DNA of 64,000 nucleotides from Trinickia terrae. Lineage in GTDB: Bacteria > Pseudomonadota > Gammaproteobacteria > Burkholderiales > Burkholderiaceae. The stretch is from assembly GCF_005144415.1 (NCBI RefSeq), contig NZ_SWJE01000012.1, positions 186,001 through 250,000 of the forward strand. The letters are read 5' to 3'. How positions within the stretch are numbered: position 1 is the stretch's first letter; the number at the start of each line of letters is the position of its first letter. The translations under genes were made by a program, and so were the position numbers. The notes beneath the pieces were generated by a model, which was not told the DNA's origin, did not search any database, and saw nothing but the letters and a program-made list of their open reading frames with translations. This document shows, in pieces, positions 17,271 to 28,607 of this stretch.

Positions 17271-17307
17271 GCGCGGCGTAGCCTCTCCTGCTGCACACGT
17301 CTTCGAA

Positions 17308-17338
17308 GCACGGAAGCCTCGACAACAGGCTTCCGTGC
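17308..17338 (+). terminator. 12-bp hairpin between the Cys-rich gene and patatin
   Basis: A perfect stem GCACGGAAGCCT / AGGCTTCCGTGC with a 7-nt loop lies 37 bp after the Cys-rich gene. It has no T-run, so it may be a partial terminator or an mRNA processing/stability element that sets unequal expression of the two genes. Confidence 0.5.
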
Positions 17339-17487
17339 GCTCGCATTCCGGACGGCTGCCTCATGCCCGCACTGAAATCCTCGCTTGTTTTGTTTTCGAG
17401 TGCTATCCATTAATGGATGGATGCTTCAAAAAGCACGGTGCCTTTCGGACTGGAACGCACCCATTCTACCGACAGAGGTAACGTGAA

Positions 17488-18477
17488 ATGACCTTCAAGA
17501 TACTGAGCTGCGACGGCGGCGGGATTCGCGGATTGATCACCGCCTTGCTGATCCAGGACCTCGATCGCCGCAGCGGGATTATCGCCAAGGCCGACGGTTT
17601 TGCCGGCACGTCCACCGGCGGGCTGATCGCCCTTGGACTGGCGCGAGGCGTTTCCATTGCGGAAATCGTCGACGTCTACAAAACCAAGGGATCGGAGATA
17701 TTCCAGGAAAACAAGGCGTGGACCGAGCAAAAGGAAGCGCTCGAAAACAGGGTGGCCCTTGCCGGCCCCGGTCTTTTCGCCTGCCAATACGTAAGCACCG
17801 GGCTTGAAAAAGTCGCCCGGGAGCTGGTTGGAGACGGCAACCTGGCCTCGCTGTCCCGGTTCGTGGTGGTCAATTCGGCGCGTTTGTGGGATGCCGCTGC
17901 ACGAAGCTGGGTTCCCAGCGCGATCTCCAACGCAAAAAGCAATGCCTACCGCAATATCAGCCTGATCGATGCAGCCCTGGCCACCTCCGCGGCGCCGGCC
18001 TATTTCCCGCCGCACGAGATAGCGGAATTAGGCTATTTCGCGGATGGCGGCGTGTTTGCCAACAACCCCTCCGTCACGGCGATTTCCGAGGCGCTGGCCA
18101 GCGGTCTCCCGGACAGCCAGGGGAACCTGCGTATGTTGTCCCTGGGCACCGGCATGAGCCCGCAGGGTATTCCTCCAAGCGCGATCGGCGATCCGCTGGG
18201 CTGGGGCGTTTCGAAATGGCTATGGCCCTGGGCAAGCGGAAGCGTGCCGGCGAGAGCGTTGTTCTCGTTGACGCTCGATACGACGTCCATGCTTGCCGCG
18301 CAACAGTCCGAGCAAATCCTGGGCGGCGACTACCGGCGCGGCAACTTCGTGCTCGGTCAGCCCATTGGGCTGGACGACTGGAAAAAGGTCGCGGAGATGG
18401 AGAACGAAACCAACGTGTACATGAAGAGCCAAGAGTGGCAAGGCGTATGCCAGTGGGTGGAGCAGAACTGGCAGTGA
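17488..18477 (+). CDS. Patatin-like phospholipase
   Basis: A 329-residue patatin-family acyl hydrolase. The oxyanion loop DGGGIRG is at about residues 10-16, the nucleophile is in GTSTGG (Ser near 44), and the dyad Asp is in DGGVFANNPS. Enzymes of this family cleave acyl chains from phospholipids. No signal peptide is seen, so it acts in the cytoplasm or is exported by a specialised route. AGAGGT precedes the ATG at 17488. It is co-directional with the Cys-rich gene and separated from it by a hairpin; a bidirectional terminator follows at 18492. Patatins occur in anti-phage (CBASS-type) and toxin systems; no partner cyclase of that type is adjacent. Confidence 0.92.
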   Translation: MTFKILSCDGGGIRGLITALLIQDLDRRSGIIAKADGFAGTSTGGLIALGLARGVSIAEIVDVYKTKGSEIFQENKAWTEQKEALENRVALAGPGLFACQYVSTGLEKVARELVGDGNLASLSRFVVVNSARLWDAAARSWVPSAISNAKSNAYRNISLIDAALATSAAPAYFPPHEIAELGYFADGGVFANNPSVTAISEALASGLPDSQGNLRMLSLGTGMSPQGIPPSAIGDPLGWGVSKWLWPWASGSVPARALFSLTLDTTSMLAAQQSEQILGGDYRRGNFVLGQPIGLDDWKKVAEMENETNVYMKSQEWQGVCQWVEQNWQ

Positions 18478-18491
18478 TATGACGTGGATAA

Positions 18492-18525
18492 GCGCACAGG
18501 ACCCGCATGACCGGGTCCTGTGCGC
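18492..18525. terminator. Bidirectional terminator, 14-bp perfect stem
   Basis: A perfect stem GCGCACAGGACCCG / CGGGTCCTGTGCGC with a 6-nt loop lies between the convergent patatin and TRAP large-permease genes. It can serve both strands. No long T-run follows on either side. Confidence 0.65.
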
Positions 18526-18555
18526 CCATTCAGCGGGTGCGTTCGTCGTCGAAGG

Positions 18556-19908
18556 TCAAAAGACCGGATGCCCGTTGATCAGGCTCGGCAGCCACGTCGA
18601 GAAGTACGGGAAGTAGGTCACGATATTGATCGCGCTGAAAATGGCCAGGTAATACGGCCAGGCGATCTTCGTGGTCTCGCCGATCGACACGTCGCCGATC
18701 GCGCAGCCGATGAACTGCACCGACCCGATCGGCGGATGCACGAGCCCCAGCGAGCAGTTCAGCAGGATCATGATGCCGAATTGCACGGGCCCGACGCCGA
18801 AGTGCATCGCCATCGGCAGGAACAGCGGCGTGGTGATCAGGATGTGCGCGGCCATGTCGACGAACGTGCCGAGAAACACCTGGATGATGTTGATGTAGAG
18901 CAGCATCAGCCAGGGGATCGTCGTCGCGTGCTCGAGCAGGTGCTCGATCGCGCCGGGAATCTCCAGGTAGGCCATCTGGAAGCGCAGCATGTTCGACACG
19001 CCGATCAAGAGCAGCACGACGCCCGTGGTCCGCGTCGCGCGCGTCAGCGCCACGGCGAGCTTCTTGAACGTCATCGTGCGGTACACGAGCAGCGTGAGCA
19101 CCAGCGAGTACGCAACCGCGATCGCCGCGGCCTCGGTCGCCGTGGCGATGCCCTTCGCGACGCAGGTCAGGATGATGAGGATGACGAGCAGCCCAGGCAC
19201 CGCGCCCACGAACGTCTTCGCCACCGCGTACCAGCCGGGGAAGCGCGGCAGCTCGGACGAACCGTCGGCGCGCCGCGGGAAGCGGTAGCGCACCGCCTGC
19301 CAATACGCCGCGGCCAGCACGAAACCCATCACCCAGAGCACGGGCAGCAGCCCCGAGAACAGCAGGTCGCCGATCGACACGCCGCTCACCGCATGCCCGG
19401 CGACCACGCCCGTGATGCCCTGCGCGGCGAGCGCGTAGATGATCATGTTGGTGGACGTCGGCATCAGCGCGCCGGCCAGCGACGCATGCGTCGTGACGTT
19501 GACCGCATACGCCGCGCTATAACCCTCGCGCTTCATCAACGGAATGACCACGCCGCCCATCGCCGAGGTATCGGCGGTCGGCGAGCCGGACACGCCGCCG
19601 AACAGCGTGCAGGCGACGACATTGGCCATGCCGAGCCCGCCGCGAAAATGCCCGACCGCCGCCTGGGCAAAACGCAGGATGCGATCGGCAATGCCCCCGT
19701 GCAGCATCAATTCGCCCGAGAGAATGAAGAACGGCACCGCCAGGAACGAAAACGCGTTGATGCCCGACACCATGGACTGCATGGCCGTCGCGAGAGGCAG
19801 CCCCTCATGCAGATACGTCAGCACGCACGCGAGGCCGAGCGCGAACGACACCGGCACCCCGAGCACGAGGAAGACCAGAAAACCGATGGTGAGAATCGCA
19901 AGTTCCAT
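18556..19908 (-). CDS. TRAP transporter large permease (DctM family)
   Basis: A 450-residue polytopic inner-membrane protein with the DctM pattern of about a dozen hydrophobic segments. These include GMANVVACTLFGGVSGSPTA, with the conserved GxxSGSxxAD-like loop, and MKREGYSAAYAVNVTTHASL. It drives Na+-coupled uptake of an organic acid captured by the periplasmic DctP partner. It is the third gene of P-Q-M, 6 bp after the small permease. Given the surrounding enzymes the cargo is probably galacturonate, glucuronate or an aldarate (inference). The operon starts below the operator-like palindrome at 21540. Confidence 0.93.
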   Translation of the reverse strand: MELAILTIGFLVFLVLGVPVSFALGLACVLTYLHEGLPLATAMQSMVSGINAFSFLAVPFFILSGELMLHGGIADRILRFAQAAVGHFRGGLGMANVVACTLFGGVSGSPTADTSAMGGVVIPLMKREGYSAAYAVNVTTHASLAGALMPTSTNMIIYALAAQGITGVVAGHAVSGVSIGDLLFSGLLPVLWVMGFVLAAAYWQAVRYRFPRRADGSSELPRFPGWYAVAKTFVGAVPGLLVILIILTCVAKGIATATEAAAIAVAYSLVLTLLVYRTMTFKKLAVALTRATRTTGVVLLLIGVSNMLRFQMAYLEIPGAIEHLLEHATTIPWLMLLYINIIQVFLGTFVDMAAHILITTPLFLPMAMHFGVGPVQFGIMILLNCSLGLVHPPIGSVQFIGCAIGDVSIGETTKIAWPYYLAIFSAINIVTYFPYFSTWLPSLINGHPVF

Positions 19909-19914
19909 GTGAGA

Positions 19915-20394
19915 TCACGTCCGCTTACGCGCGATGAGCGTCAAGATGTGCTCGATTGAGAAAAGAATGGTGCAGGCGCTGGCAACGAACGGGATCGCAT
20001 AGCGGACCGCTTCCGGCAAGCCGAGGATCGGAATCTGGTCGTCGAGCTTGGTGATGGCCATGTCCTTCGAGCCGAAGCAGACCGCTATGGAAAAGGCAAT
20101 CAGGCAAAGCTGCTGGAACACTTCGAGCGCGAACTGCGCTTTGGGCGGCAGCGACTTCACCAGCGAATCGAGGCCGATGTGCCCGCCGTCGCGCACCTTC
20201 TGGGCCGCGCCCATGAAGGCGATGACCAGCACCAGCAGCAGTCCGATCGGCTCGACGTAGTCGGGGGCGTCGTCGAAAACGTAGCGCATCACCACGCTGT
20301 AGATGACCAGCACGCTCAGCACGGCGAGGCAGATCGACGCCAGCACCGTCACCACGCCGGCGACGATTCGGTTCGGGTGCTTCACGAAGTTCAT
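19915..20394 (-). CDS. TRAP transporter small permease (DctQ family)
   Basis: A 159-residue membrane protein with four predicted helices and the DctQ hallmark after the second helix (VVMRYVFDDAPDYVEPIGLL; the RYxFxxP-type motif). It forms the membrane complex with the large permease encoded 6 bp downstream. The gap to the upstream binding-protein gene is 50 bp. Confidence 0.9.
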   Translation of the reverse strand: MNFVKHPNRIVAGVVTVLASICLAVLSVLVIYSVVMRYVFDDAPDYVEPIGLLLVLVIAFMGAAQKVRDGGHIGLDSLVKSLPPKAQFALEVFQQLCLIAFSIAVCFGSKDMAITKLDDQIPILGLPEAVRYAIPFVASACTILFSIEHILTLIARKRT

Positions 20395-20444
20395 CTATCC
20401 CTTCCTCCGCAAGACGAGCTTTGCATGGCGGTTCGAAAGCGTGC

Positions 20445-21557
<1,113 letters not shown>

Positions 21558-21654
21558 TTAGATTGTATTTACATCTCCAGACCTTGCGCCCTAGTACATT
21601 CCCGAAGGCGCTTGGACGCGCATCGTGATGCGGCGGCGTCATGTGCGCGGTGCA

Positions 21655-23412
21655 TCAGTGGATCTCCGGCTCCCCGGCCTTGCCACCCGCCGCGCCGCAT
21701 GCGCCCGCCCCTTCGCGCTGCAGGAAGTCGAAATCGCACCCCTTGTCCGCCTGCATCACGTGGATCTGGTGCATCGCCCCATAGCCGCGCGTGAAGCGCG
21801 GCGGCGGCGCCACCCACGCCGCCCGGCGGCGCGCCATCTCCTCGTCGGAGATCAGCACGTTCAGCCGGCGCCCCGGCACGTCCAGCTCGATCAGGTCGCC
21901 GTCCTTCACCAGCGCCAGCGGCCCGCCGATGAACGACTCCGGCGCCACGTGCAGCACGCACGCCCCGTAGCTCGTGCCGCTCATGCGCGCATCGGAGATC
22001 CGCAGCATGTCGCGCACGCCCTGTTGCAGCAGCTTCTTCGGAATCGGCAGTTGCCCCCACTCCGGCATCCCCGGCGCGCCCACCGGCCCCGCGTGCTGCA
22101 GCACGATCACGCAGCTCTCGTCGATGTCCAGCGCCTCGTCGTCGATGCGCGCGGCCATGTCGTTGTAGTCCCTGAACACCACCGCCCGGCCCGTGTGCAC
22201 GTGCAGCTTCGGATCGGCCGCGCCCGGCTTGATCACCGCGCCGTCGGGCGCGAGGTTGCCGCGCAGCACCGCAAGACCCGTGTCGGGCATCACCGGCGTT
22301 GCGCGCCGCCGGATCACTTCGCCGCTATAGATCTCCGCGTCCGCAATGTTCTCGCCCAGCGTCTTGCCGTTGACCGTGCGCTGCGTGCCGTCGATCAGCT
22401 CGCCCAGTTCCTTGAGCATCGCCCGCAGGCCGCCCGCGTAGTAGAAGTCCTCCATCAGGTACTGGCCCGTCGGGCGGACGTTGGCGAGCACCGGCGTGCG
22501 CCGCGAAATGTCGTCGTAGCGGCCGAGCGTCAGCTCGATGCCCGCGCGGCGCGCCAGCGCGATCATGTGCACGATCGCGTTCGTGGAGCCCGATAGCGCG
22601 AGGCACGTCGTCACCGCGTTGTCGACCGACTGGGCGGTGAGGATGTCCGATGGCTTCAAGTCCTCCCACACCATCTCGACGATGCGCATGCCCGTTTGCG
22701 CGGACATCTGCGCGTGACGCGAATCGGGCGCCGGAATCGAGGCAAAGCCCGGCAGCGTGAAGCCCAGCGCCTCGGCCGCGCTCGTCATCGTCGAGGCCGT
22801 GCCCATCGTCATGCAGTGGCCCGGCGAGCGCGCGATGCCGCCTTCCACGCCCTTCCAGTCGTCCTCGGTGATCTTGCCCGCGCGCAGGTCGGCCCAGTAT
22901 TTCCAGGTGTCCGAGCCCGAGCCCAGCGTGCGGCCGTTCCAGTTGCCGTTGAGCATCGGGCCGGCCGGCAGGAAGATCGCGGGCAGGTCCATCGAGATCG
23001 CGCCCATCAACAGCGCCGGCGTGGTCTTGTCGCAGCCGCCCATCAGCACCACGCCGTCGGCCGGATACGAGCGCAGCGTCTCCTCCACTTCCATCGCGAG
23101 GAAGTTGCGGTAGAGCATCGTGGTCGGCTTCTGGAACGGCTCGGAGAGCGTCTGCACCGGCAGCTCGACCGGAAAGCCCCCGGCCTGCCAGATGCCGCGC
23201 TTCACCTCTTCGACGCGCTGCTTGAAGTGCGTGTGGCACGGGTTGATCTCGCTCCACGTGTTGAGGATCGCGATCACCGGCTTGCCCGCGTATTCCTCGC
23301 GGCTGTAGCCCATCTGCGCCGTGCGCGAGCGGTGGCCGAACGAGCGCAGGTCGTTCACGCCGTACCAGCGGTGGCTGCGCAGGTCTTCGGGGGTCTTTCT
23401 CTTCGTGCTCAC
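21655..23412 (-). CDS. IlvD/Edd-family sugar-acid dehydratase
   Basis: A 585-residue iron-sulphur dehydratase of the IlvD/Edd family, closest in pattern to L-arabinonate/D-galactonate-type members. Cluster-ligand cysteines are in [26 protein letters not shown] and [12 protein letters not shown]. It removes water from a sugar acid to give a 2-keto-3-deoxy acid. Beside a uronate dehydrogenase, a lactonase and a KdgD-like enzyme, an aldarate such as galactarate is a plausible substrate, though L-arabinonate would also fit the two downstream-type enzymes. The GTG at 23412 is chosen because GGAGAG precedes it. It is separated from the aldehyde dehydrogenase by 326 bp containing a terminator, so it has its own promoter. 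Confidence 0.88.
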   Translation of the reverse strand: MSTKRKTPEDLRSHRWYGVNDLRSFGHRSRTAQMGYSREEYAGKPVIAILNTWSEINPCHTHFKQRVEEVKRGIWQAGGFPVELPVQTLSEPFQKPTTMLYRNFLAMEVEETLRSYPADGVVLMGGCDKTTPALLMGAISMDLPAIFLPAGPMLNGNWNGRTLGSGSDTWKYWADLRAGKITEDDWKGVEGGIARSPGHCMTMGTASTMTSAAEALGFTLPGFASIPAPDSRHAQMSAQTGMRIVEMVWEDLKPSDILTAQSVDNAVTTCLALSGSTNAIVHMIALARRAGIELTLGRYDDISRRTPVLANVRPTGQYLMEDFYYAGGLRAMLKELGELIDGTQRTVNGKTLGENIADAEIYSGEVIRRRATPVMPDTGLAVLRGNLAPDGAVIKPGAADPKLHVHTGRAVVFRDYNDMAARIDDEALDIDESCVIVLQHAGPVGAPGMPEWGQLPIPKKLLQQGVRDMLRISDARMSGTSYGACVLHVAPESFIGGPLALVKDGDLIELDVPGRRLNVLISDEEMARRRAAWVAPPPRFTRGYGAMHQIHVMQADKGCDFDFLQREGAGACGAAGGKAGEPEIH

Positions 23413-23738
23413 TTCTACTCTCCGCAAAACTCAGTCAGTGAAACGCCTGCTGCCGAAAGCGAGCGGGCTCTGGAGCGTGGCTATCGATGATGGGAGAAGG
23501 CGCGTTCGCGCGCGGGCTCGATGCCCAGGCAATGCGGCGCAAGACGTGGACGGACCGCGGCGCCGGCAAGACGCGCGGCATCGATCTGCAAGTCAGGCAA
23601 GCGGCCTGACTGTCCGTCCGAATCGAACACGGTATCTCCTCACCACTCTTCTATGACCGATCCGCAAGACGGCGGTTGCCGGGAGCGTGTCCCGCTCCCG
23701 GCAACCGCGCTGCTTGTTCTATTTCGTGTGCGGCACGG
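23413..23738. other. 326-bp spacer between dehydratase and aldehyde dehydrogenase genes
   Basis: A non-coding spacer on the leftward side of the aldehyde dehydrogenase. It contains the strong hairpin at 23672 and a second small stem near 23590 (AGTCAGGC / GCCTGACT). No copy of the ATGTTGT palindrome is visible, so control of the dehydratase promoter may differ. Confidence 0.45.
23672..23708. terminator. 15-bp perfect hairpin, terminator of the KdgD-aldehyde dehydrogenase unit
   Basis: GCGGTTGCCGGGAGC / GCTCCCGGCAACCGC with a 7-nt loop lies 31 bp beyond the aldehyde dehydrogenase stop. It is very stable but has no clear U-tract in the leftward direction. Confidence 0.65.
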
Positions 23739-25319
23739 TCAGCGGCGCACGAGCTCGCCATCGCGCAAACGCCAGAGGCCCAGCGGATTGCCCTCCTGCA
23801 ACGCCGCCGGCAACAGCGCTTCAGGCAGGTCCTGGTAGCAGACCGGCCGCAGGAAGCGCTCTATCGCCATCGCGCCGACCGAAGTCGTGCGCGCATCCGA
23901 CGTCGCCGGGAACGGGCCGCCGTGCACCATCGCATAGCCGACCTCGACGCCGGTCGGAAAGCCGTTCGCGAGGATGCGCCCCGCCTTGCGCTCGAGCGTC
24001 GGCAAGAGACGCCGCGCCAGCGCATGGTCGTCCGGGTCGATCTGGAGCGTCGCCGTCAACTGCCCTTCCAGGTGCTCGGCGACCCGATGAAGCTCATCGA
24101 TATCGCGGCACGCGACGATCAGCGAGGCCGGCCCGAAAATCTCGTCCTGCAGCTGCGTGTTCGCAAGGAACGCGTCCGCCGTCGTCTTGAAGAGCGCGGC
24201 GCGCGCCGCACAGTGCGCATCGCTCGAAGCGCCGTCGGCCACGCGGGTCACGCCTGCCGTGCGCGCGCGCTCGTCGATGCCGTCCTGATAGGCCGCCGCG
24301 ATTCCCGCAGTCAGCATGGTCTGCGCGCTCTTCTGCCCGATCGCTTGGGCAGCCGCTTCGATGAAGCGATCGAGCGCGGGGCCGTCGAGCGCGATCAGCA
24401 GCCCCGGATTGGTACAGAACTGGCCGACGCCGAGCGTCAGCGAATCGGCGAAGCCCTGCGCCAGCGCCGCGCCGCGCGATTCGAGCGCAGCGGGCATCAG
24501 GAACATCGGATTGACGCTGCTCATCTCCGCATAGACGGGGATCGGTTCCTTGCGGCGCGCGGCGATGTCGGCCAAAGCGAGACCGCCGCGGCGCGAGCCC
24601 GTGAAGCCGACCGCCTTGATCGCCGGATGAGCGACGAGCGCCTCGCCTATTGCATTGCCGGCGCCGATCACCAGCGAAAACACGCCTTCGGGCAAGCCGC
24701 TGTCGGCGACGGCCTTCTGGATCGCGCGGCCAACCAGCTCGGAGGTCCCCAGATGCGCCGGGTGGGCCTTCACCACGACCGGGCAACCGGCCGCGAGCGC
24801 GGAAGCGGTATCGCCGCCCGCCACGGAAAACGCCAGCGGAAAATTGCTCGAGCCGAACACCGCTACCGCGCCGAGCGGAATCTTCTGCGAGCGCAGATCG
24901 GAACGCGGCAGCGGCTTGCGCTCGGGCAACGCCGAATCGAGCACGGCGCCGCACCAGCGGCCTTCGCGCACGAGCGAGGCGAACAGCTTCAACTGCCCGG
25001 CCGTGCGAGCGCGCTCGCCTTCGAGGCGCGCCTTGGGCAACGCCGATTCGACATGCGCGCGCTCGATCAGCGCATCGCCGAGCGCGACGATGTTCTCGGC
25101 GATCGCTTCGAGCAGACTCGCGCGCACTTCGAGCGGCGCGGCGCGAAACGCATCGAACGCCGCTTCGGCCAGCTCGCAGGCGCGCTCGACATCCTCTGCG
25201 CCGCCCGCGCCGAACGCCGGCTCGATCTCCCGGTTTTGCGCCGGGTCGAACGCGCGCAGCGTCCCGTTTGCGCCCCGCACCGGGGACGCACCCAACAACA
25301 TCTCACCTGCAATCCGCAT
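23739..25319 (-). CDS. Aldehyde dehydrogenase, probable 2-oxoglutarate semialdehyde dehydrogenase
   Basis: A 526-residue NAD(P)-dependent aldehyde dehydrogenase. The cofactor-binding turn is GFTGSRRGG, the general-base Glu is in [11 protein letters not shown], and the nucleophile is the Cys in [10 protein letters not shown]. This length and motif set match the 2,5-dioxovalerate (2-oxoglutarate semialdehyde) dehydrogenases that end the oxidative uronate and pentose pathways. The ATG at 25319 has an excellent GAGGAGG site; the open frame extends far upstream without coding character. It follows the KdgD-like gene by 26 bp in the same unit, which supports the two consecutive steps to 2-oxoglutarate. 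Confidence 0.88.
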   Translation of the reverse strand: MRIAGEMLLGASPVRGANGTLRAFDPAQNREIEPAFGAGGAEDVERACELAEAAFDAFRAAPLEVRASLLEAIAENIVALGDALIERAHVESALPKARLEGERARTAGQLKLFASLVREGRWCGAVLDSALPERKPLPRSDLRSQKIPLGAVAVFGSSNFPLAFSVAGGDTASALAAGCPVVVKAHPAHLGTSELVGRAIQKAVADSGLPEGVFSLVIGAGNAIGEALVAHPAIKAVGFTGSRRGGLALADIAARRKEPIPVYAEMSSVNPMFLMPAALESRGAALAQGFADSLTLGVGQFCTNPGLLIALDGPALDRFIEAAAQAIGQKSAQTMLTAGIAAAYQDGIDERARTAGVTRVADGASSDAHCAARAALFKTTADAFLANTQLQDEIFGPASLIVACRDIDELHRVAEHLEGQLTATLQIDPDDHALARRLLPTLERKAGRILANGFPTGVEVGYAMVHGGPFPATSDARTTSVGAMAIERFLRPVCYQDLPEALLPAALQEGNPLGLWRLRDGELVRR

Positions 25320-25345
25320 CGTGCCTCCTCTAGCTAGTTGCCCCA

Positions 25346-26284
25346 TTACGCGCAAACCTCGGCCTTCAGGCCGTGCTCGAACGCGAGCAGCGCTTGCGCG
25401 GCCGCGCGCACGGCCGCGTGATGCGCCTTCGGCGTCTCGCTGAGCAGCGGCAAAATCGCGCCCATGTCCGCGACGCCCGAAAACGTCACCGCGTCGTGCA
25501 AAACGCGGATCAGCGAGATGTCGTCGCGCAGCGTTTCGAGCGGCATGAAGGCGTCGTAGATGCGCTGCGCGTCGGCATCGCGCGACTCGCGGATCGCGCG
25601 CATCAGCTCGGTGACCGCGTGCGGCGCGATGCAGCCCGAACCGGTCGTCCACGCAGCGAGACCGAACTCGCGCATATGCACGAGCGCCGGACGCTCGCCC
25701 ATGCCCGACACCACGCGCGACGGATTCACGCTTTGCAGCAGACGGCGCAGATAGGGATCGTCCGAAGGGTTCTCGCGCACGATCGCGTACTTCACCGCGG
25801 CCAGCGTGCCGCGATCGACAAGCCGCGCGAGCGTATCGACGTCCACGTAGTTCTCGCTCTTGACGTAGAGCGTGAGCGGAATGCCGGCGGCGTCGACGAT
25901 GCGCGTGAGCCCCGCCTCGACACCCTCGGACGTCGTGAAGCCGGCCAGCGGCAGCACCATCGCGGTCCGATACGAGGTCTGCGCGAGGATGCGCGCCTGG
26001 TCGAGCATCTTGCCGAAGTCGGGGCCGATCGCCGGGATCACGCGGGTGCCCGGCGCGGCGCTTTCGGCCAGCATGTCGAGCAACTCGCGATACTCGCTCA
26101 CCGCGACGTGATAGAAGTTCGCGTTGCCGCCATAGAGCAGCGTGCGCACGCCTCCGGCCTCGATGTAACGGATCAGCTTCTGGTTTTCGGCGACGTCGAG
26201 CGACAGGTCGGCGCGGCGCGCCAGCGGCGGCACCGCCATCACGGACGACGCAAATTCGCTCTCGACAACTGGGGACACGTTCAT
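25346..26284 (-). CDS. Dihydrodipicolinate synthase-family enzyme, KdgD-like
   Basis: A 312-residue (beta/alpha)8 enzyme of the DapA/NAL family. The Schiff-base Lys is in [15 protein letters not shown] near residue 170 and the catalytic Tyr lies in TLYVKSENY. Members near uronate dehydrogenases act as 5-keto-4-deoxyglucarate dehydratase/decarboxylase, giving 2-oxoglutarate semialdehyde, the substrate of the adjacent aldehyde dehydrogenase. An L-2-keto-3-deoxyarabinonate dehydratase is the main alternative. The ATG at 26284 is chosen where similarity starts. The upstream region holds the palindrome at 26343, and the gene is divergent from the polygalacturonase at 26486. Confidence 0.8.
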   Translation of the reverse strand: MNVSPVVESEFASSVMAVPPLARRADLSLDVAENQKLIRYIEAGGVRTLLYGGNANFYHVAVSEYRELLDMLAESAAPGTRVIPAIGPDFGKMLDQARILAQTSYRTAMVLPLAGFTTSEGVEAGLTRIVDAAGIPLTLYVKSENYVDVDTLARLVDRGTLAAVKYAIVRENPSDDPYLRRLLQSVNPSRVVSGMGERPALVHMREFGLAAWTTGSGCIAPHAVTELMRAIRESRDADAQRIYDAFMPLETLRDDISLIRVLHDAVTFSGVADMGAILPLLSETPKAHHAAVRAAAQALLAFEHGLKAEVCA

Positions 26285-26342
26285 GGGGCCTCGAATCGGG
26301 TGTTTTGATTTCTGACAGATCGAACGGTACACCGCGCCCCTC

Positions 26343-26359
26343 ATGTTGTCAAACAACAT
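26343..26359. promoter_or_regulatory. Operator palindrome between KdgD-like and polygalacturonase genes
   Basis: ATGTTGT-CAA-ACAACAT, perfect 7-bp arms. It is 59 bp upstream of the KdgD-like start (leftward) and 127 bp upstream of the GH28 start (rightward), so one site may serve both. It has the same core as the 5418 palindrome. Confidence 0.7.
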
Positions 26360-26485
26360 TTGAGAATTAGCAATCTCGCTTGACAAGTGTTCTTTTGTCT
26401 GACGAAAATCCGCCTTACTGGATCTTTCTCGATGCGATTGCGCCGATGGACATCCGGAAACGGCCAAACAAGGAGACAGCGTCAA

Positions 26486-28516
26486 ATGTCAAAGCGTGAC
26501 TACGAGAGGCACGAGGCAGGCGCACATCACGATGGCGAGCTGATTTCGCCGGGACGCCGCACATTCATGGTGTTCGCGGGAGCGTCCGCAGGCGCCGCGC
26601 TATTGGGCGCCTTGCCCGGATGCGGCGGGGGCTCGGGATCGGCCACCGCCTCCGGGACGACCACCTCATCCACCGCCGCCGTTGCCGCGGACGCGGACCC
26701 GATCTGGGGCGCCGGCGGGACGGCCACGCGCATCATGTCGTCGCTCTCGCCGATCAACCACGCGATGTTCCGCAGGTTCGATTTCCTCGTCACCGATTAC
26801 GGCGCGCAGCCTCTCACGACCCAGGTCCAGACGACGGCGAATCCGTATGCGCAACCCCTGAGCCCCGGGGCCGACTTGAATGTCCCCGCGACCGTCACGG
26901 GCACGGCGTTCGATTCGTACCACGCGTTCAACAATGCGATCGCGGCAGCCAACGCGGCGGGCGGCGGCCGGGTCGTGGTGCCGGCCGGCAACTGGTATTG
27001 CGGCGGCCCGATCGTGCTGCTCAGCAACGTCAATTTCCATCTGAGCGCCGGCTGCACGATCTACTTCAGCCCCAACCCCGCGGACTATGCAGCGCACGGG
27101 CCCATCAACTGCGGCGCAAACGGAAACCTGTACTTCTCGCGCTGGCAGGCAAACGATTGTCTGAACTTCGGCTCGCCGGTCTATGCGTACAAGCAGACCA
27201 ACATCGCGCTCACCGGCGAGGGCGACAGCTCGATCCTGAACGGCCAGGCGATGACGCCTTTCTCGGGCAGCGGCAGCACGGCCACCTGCTGGTGGACCTT
27301 CAAGGGCTCGAATGGCCAGTACGGCTGCGTCAATTCCTCGACGCCTTCCCAGGCCTACGCCAATCCGAACAACGCCGCGCTGACGAGCGCCAATACGGCG
27401 CTGCTCGACTTGATCACGAGCTCGACGAAAGCGCCGTGGCAGCAGGACCAGAACTACCTGCCCGCGCTCTCCGAGCTCGGCGTGCCCGTCGCGCAGCGCA
27501 TCTTCGGCCAGGGGCATTACCTGCGGCCCTGCATGGTGGAATTCATCGGCTGCACCAACGTGCTGATGCAGGACTACCACACCCAGAACACGCCGTTCTG
27601 GCAGCACCATCCGGTCGACTGTGCATACGTGGTCATACGGGGCGTATTCGCGGACAGCATCGGCCCCAACAACGACGGCTTCGACCCCGATGCGTGCCAA
27701 TACGTGCTGTGCGACTCGGTGACGTTCAACACCGGCGACGACTGCATCGCGATCAAGTCGGGCAAAGCGCTCGACACCGAGTACGGCCCCGCGCGGGACC
27801 ACGTGATCGTGAACTGCACGATGAACAGCGGACACGGCGGCATTACGCTCGGCAGCGAGATGAGCGCCGGCGTGGAGAACATCTACGCGCGCAACCTGAA
27901 CATGCTCAACCAGAGCTGGGCGACCAATCCGCTGAACATCGCGATCCGCATCAAGACGAACATGAGCCGCGGGGGCTTCGTTCAGAACGTGTACATCACC
28001 GACGTCGATTTGCCCAACGGCATCAACCTCGCGGGCAGCGGCTACGGCAGCAGCAACATGCTCGCGGGCAGCCCGATCGACACGTCGGCGCCGCTCGGGG
28101 TCACGACTGCGGCTGCGTCCAATCCGTCCGCTTCGGCAGGCGGGCTCATTACGTTCGACTGCGATTACTCGCCGGCCGGTGACGCCGTGCGCGAGAGCCC
28201 ACCGGTGGTCAAGAACGTGAACATCTCGAATGTGAACGCGAGCAATGTCACGTTGAACGGCCACACTGCGTCGTGCTTCCAGGCGATCGTCGCCCAAGGG
28301 CCGGTCGCGTCCGACTACAACGGGCCGGCGCCCGCGCCCGCGGTAACGCCCATTACCGGCGTCACGATTTCGAACTGCAATTTGGGCACGCCGATATGCG
28401 ACGGCACGGCCTCGGCGACGACGCCCGGGCCGATCTACGTGAACAACGTGAATGCGATTACGTTGAGCAACGTCGTGATAGGGGGGACGACGTATAACAC
28501 CAAGCTCGTTGGATAA
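26486..28516 (+). CDS. GH28 polygalacturonase, probable Tat-exported lipoprotein
   Basis: A 676-residue glycoside hydrolase family 28 protein. The right-handed beta-helix carries the catalytic set PNNDGFDPDACQYVLC, NTGDDCIAIKSG, GHGGITLGSEMSAG and RIKTNMSRGG, so Asp residues, His and the Arg/Lys pair are all present. The N-terminus has GRRTFMVFAG followed by a hydrophobic stretch and LPGC, which fits a twin-arginine signal with a lipobox. It would cleave pectate (poly-galacturonate) outside the cytoplasm. It starts at 26486 with AAGGAGA upstream. It is divergent from the KdgD-like gene across a shared operator and followed by a second GH28 gene. It is longer than typical single-domain GH28 enzymes. 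Confidence 0.9.
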   Translation: MSKRDYERHEAGAHHDGELISPGRRTFMVFAGASAGAALLGALPGCGGGSGSATASGTTTSSTAAVAADADPIWGAGGTATRIMSSLSPINHAMFRRFDFLVTDYGAQPLTTQVQTTANPYAQPLSPGADLNVPATVTGTAFDSYHAFNNAIAAANAAGGGRVVVPAGNWYCGGPIVLLSNVNFHLSAGCTIYFSPNPADYAAHGPINCGANGNLYFSRWQANDCLNFGSPVYAYKQTNIALTGEGDSSILNGQAMTPFSGSGSTATCWWTFKGSNGQYGCVNSSTPSQAYANPNNAALTSANTALLDLITSSTKAPWQQDQNYLPALSELGVPVAQRIFGQGHYLRPCMVEFIGCTNVLMQDYHTQNTPFWQHHPVDCAYVVIRGVFADSIGPNNDGFDPDACQYVLCDSVTFNTGDDCIAIKSGKALDTEYGPARDHVIVNCTMNSGHGGITLGSEMSAGVENIYARNLNMLNQSWATNPLNIAIRIKTNMSRGGFVQNVYITDVDLPNGINLAGSGYGSSNMLAGSPIDTSAPLGVTTAAASNPSASAGGLITFDCDYSPAGDAVRESPPVVKNVNISNVNASNVTLNGHTASCFQAIVAQGPVASDYNGPAPAPAVTPITGVTISNCNLGTPICDGTASATTPGPIYVNNVNAITLSNVVIGGTTYNTKLVG

Positions 28517-28607
28517 AAGGCCGGATGAGATCGTTGTCGATGTGCAGTTGGCTCGAGCATCTCCAGATGTCAAACAGCAAACCTTTCATGACAGGAGTGG
28601 TACTTCG

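Noticed and set aside
17488-18477. Patatin as a CBASS-type anti-phage effector
   Set aside because: No CD-NTase or accessory gene is next to it; the cyclase-like domain of the TOMM fusion is a different, class III type.
18520-19959. Rightward frame opposite the TRAP large permease
   Set aside because: Composition is His/Arg/Asp-rich antisense shadow without motif or ribosome site.
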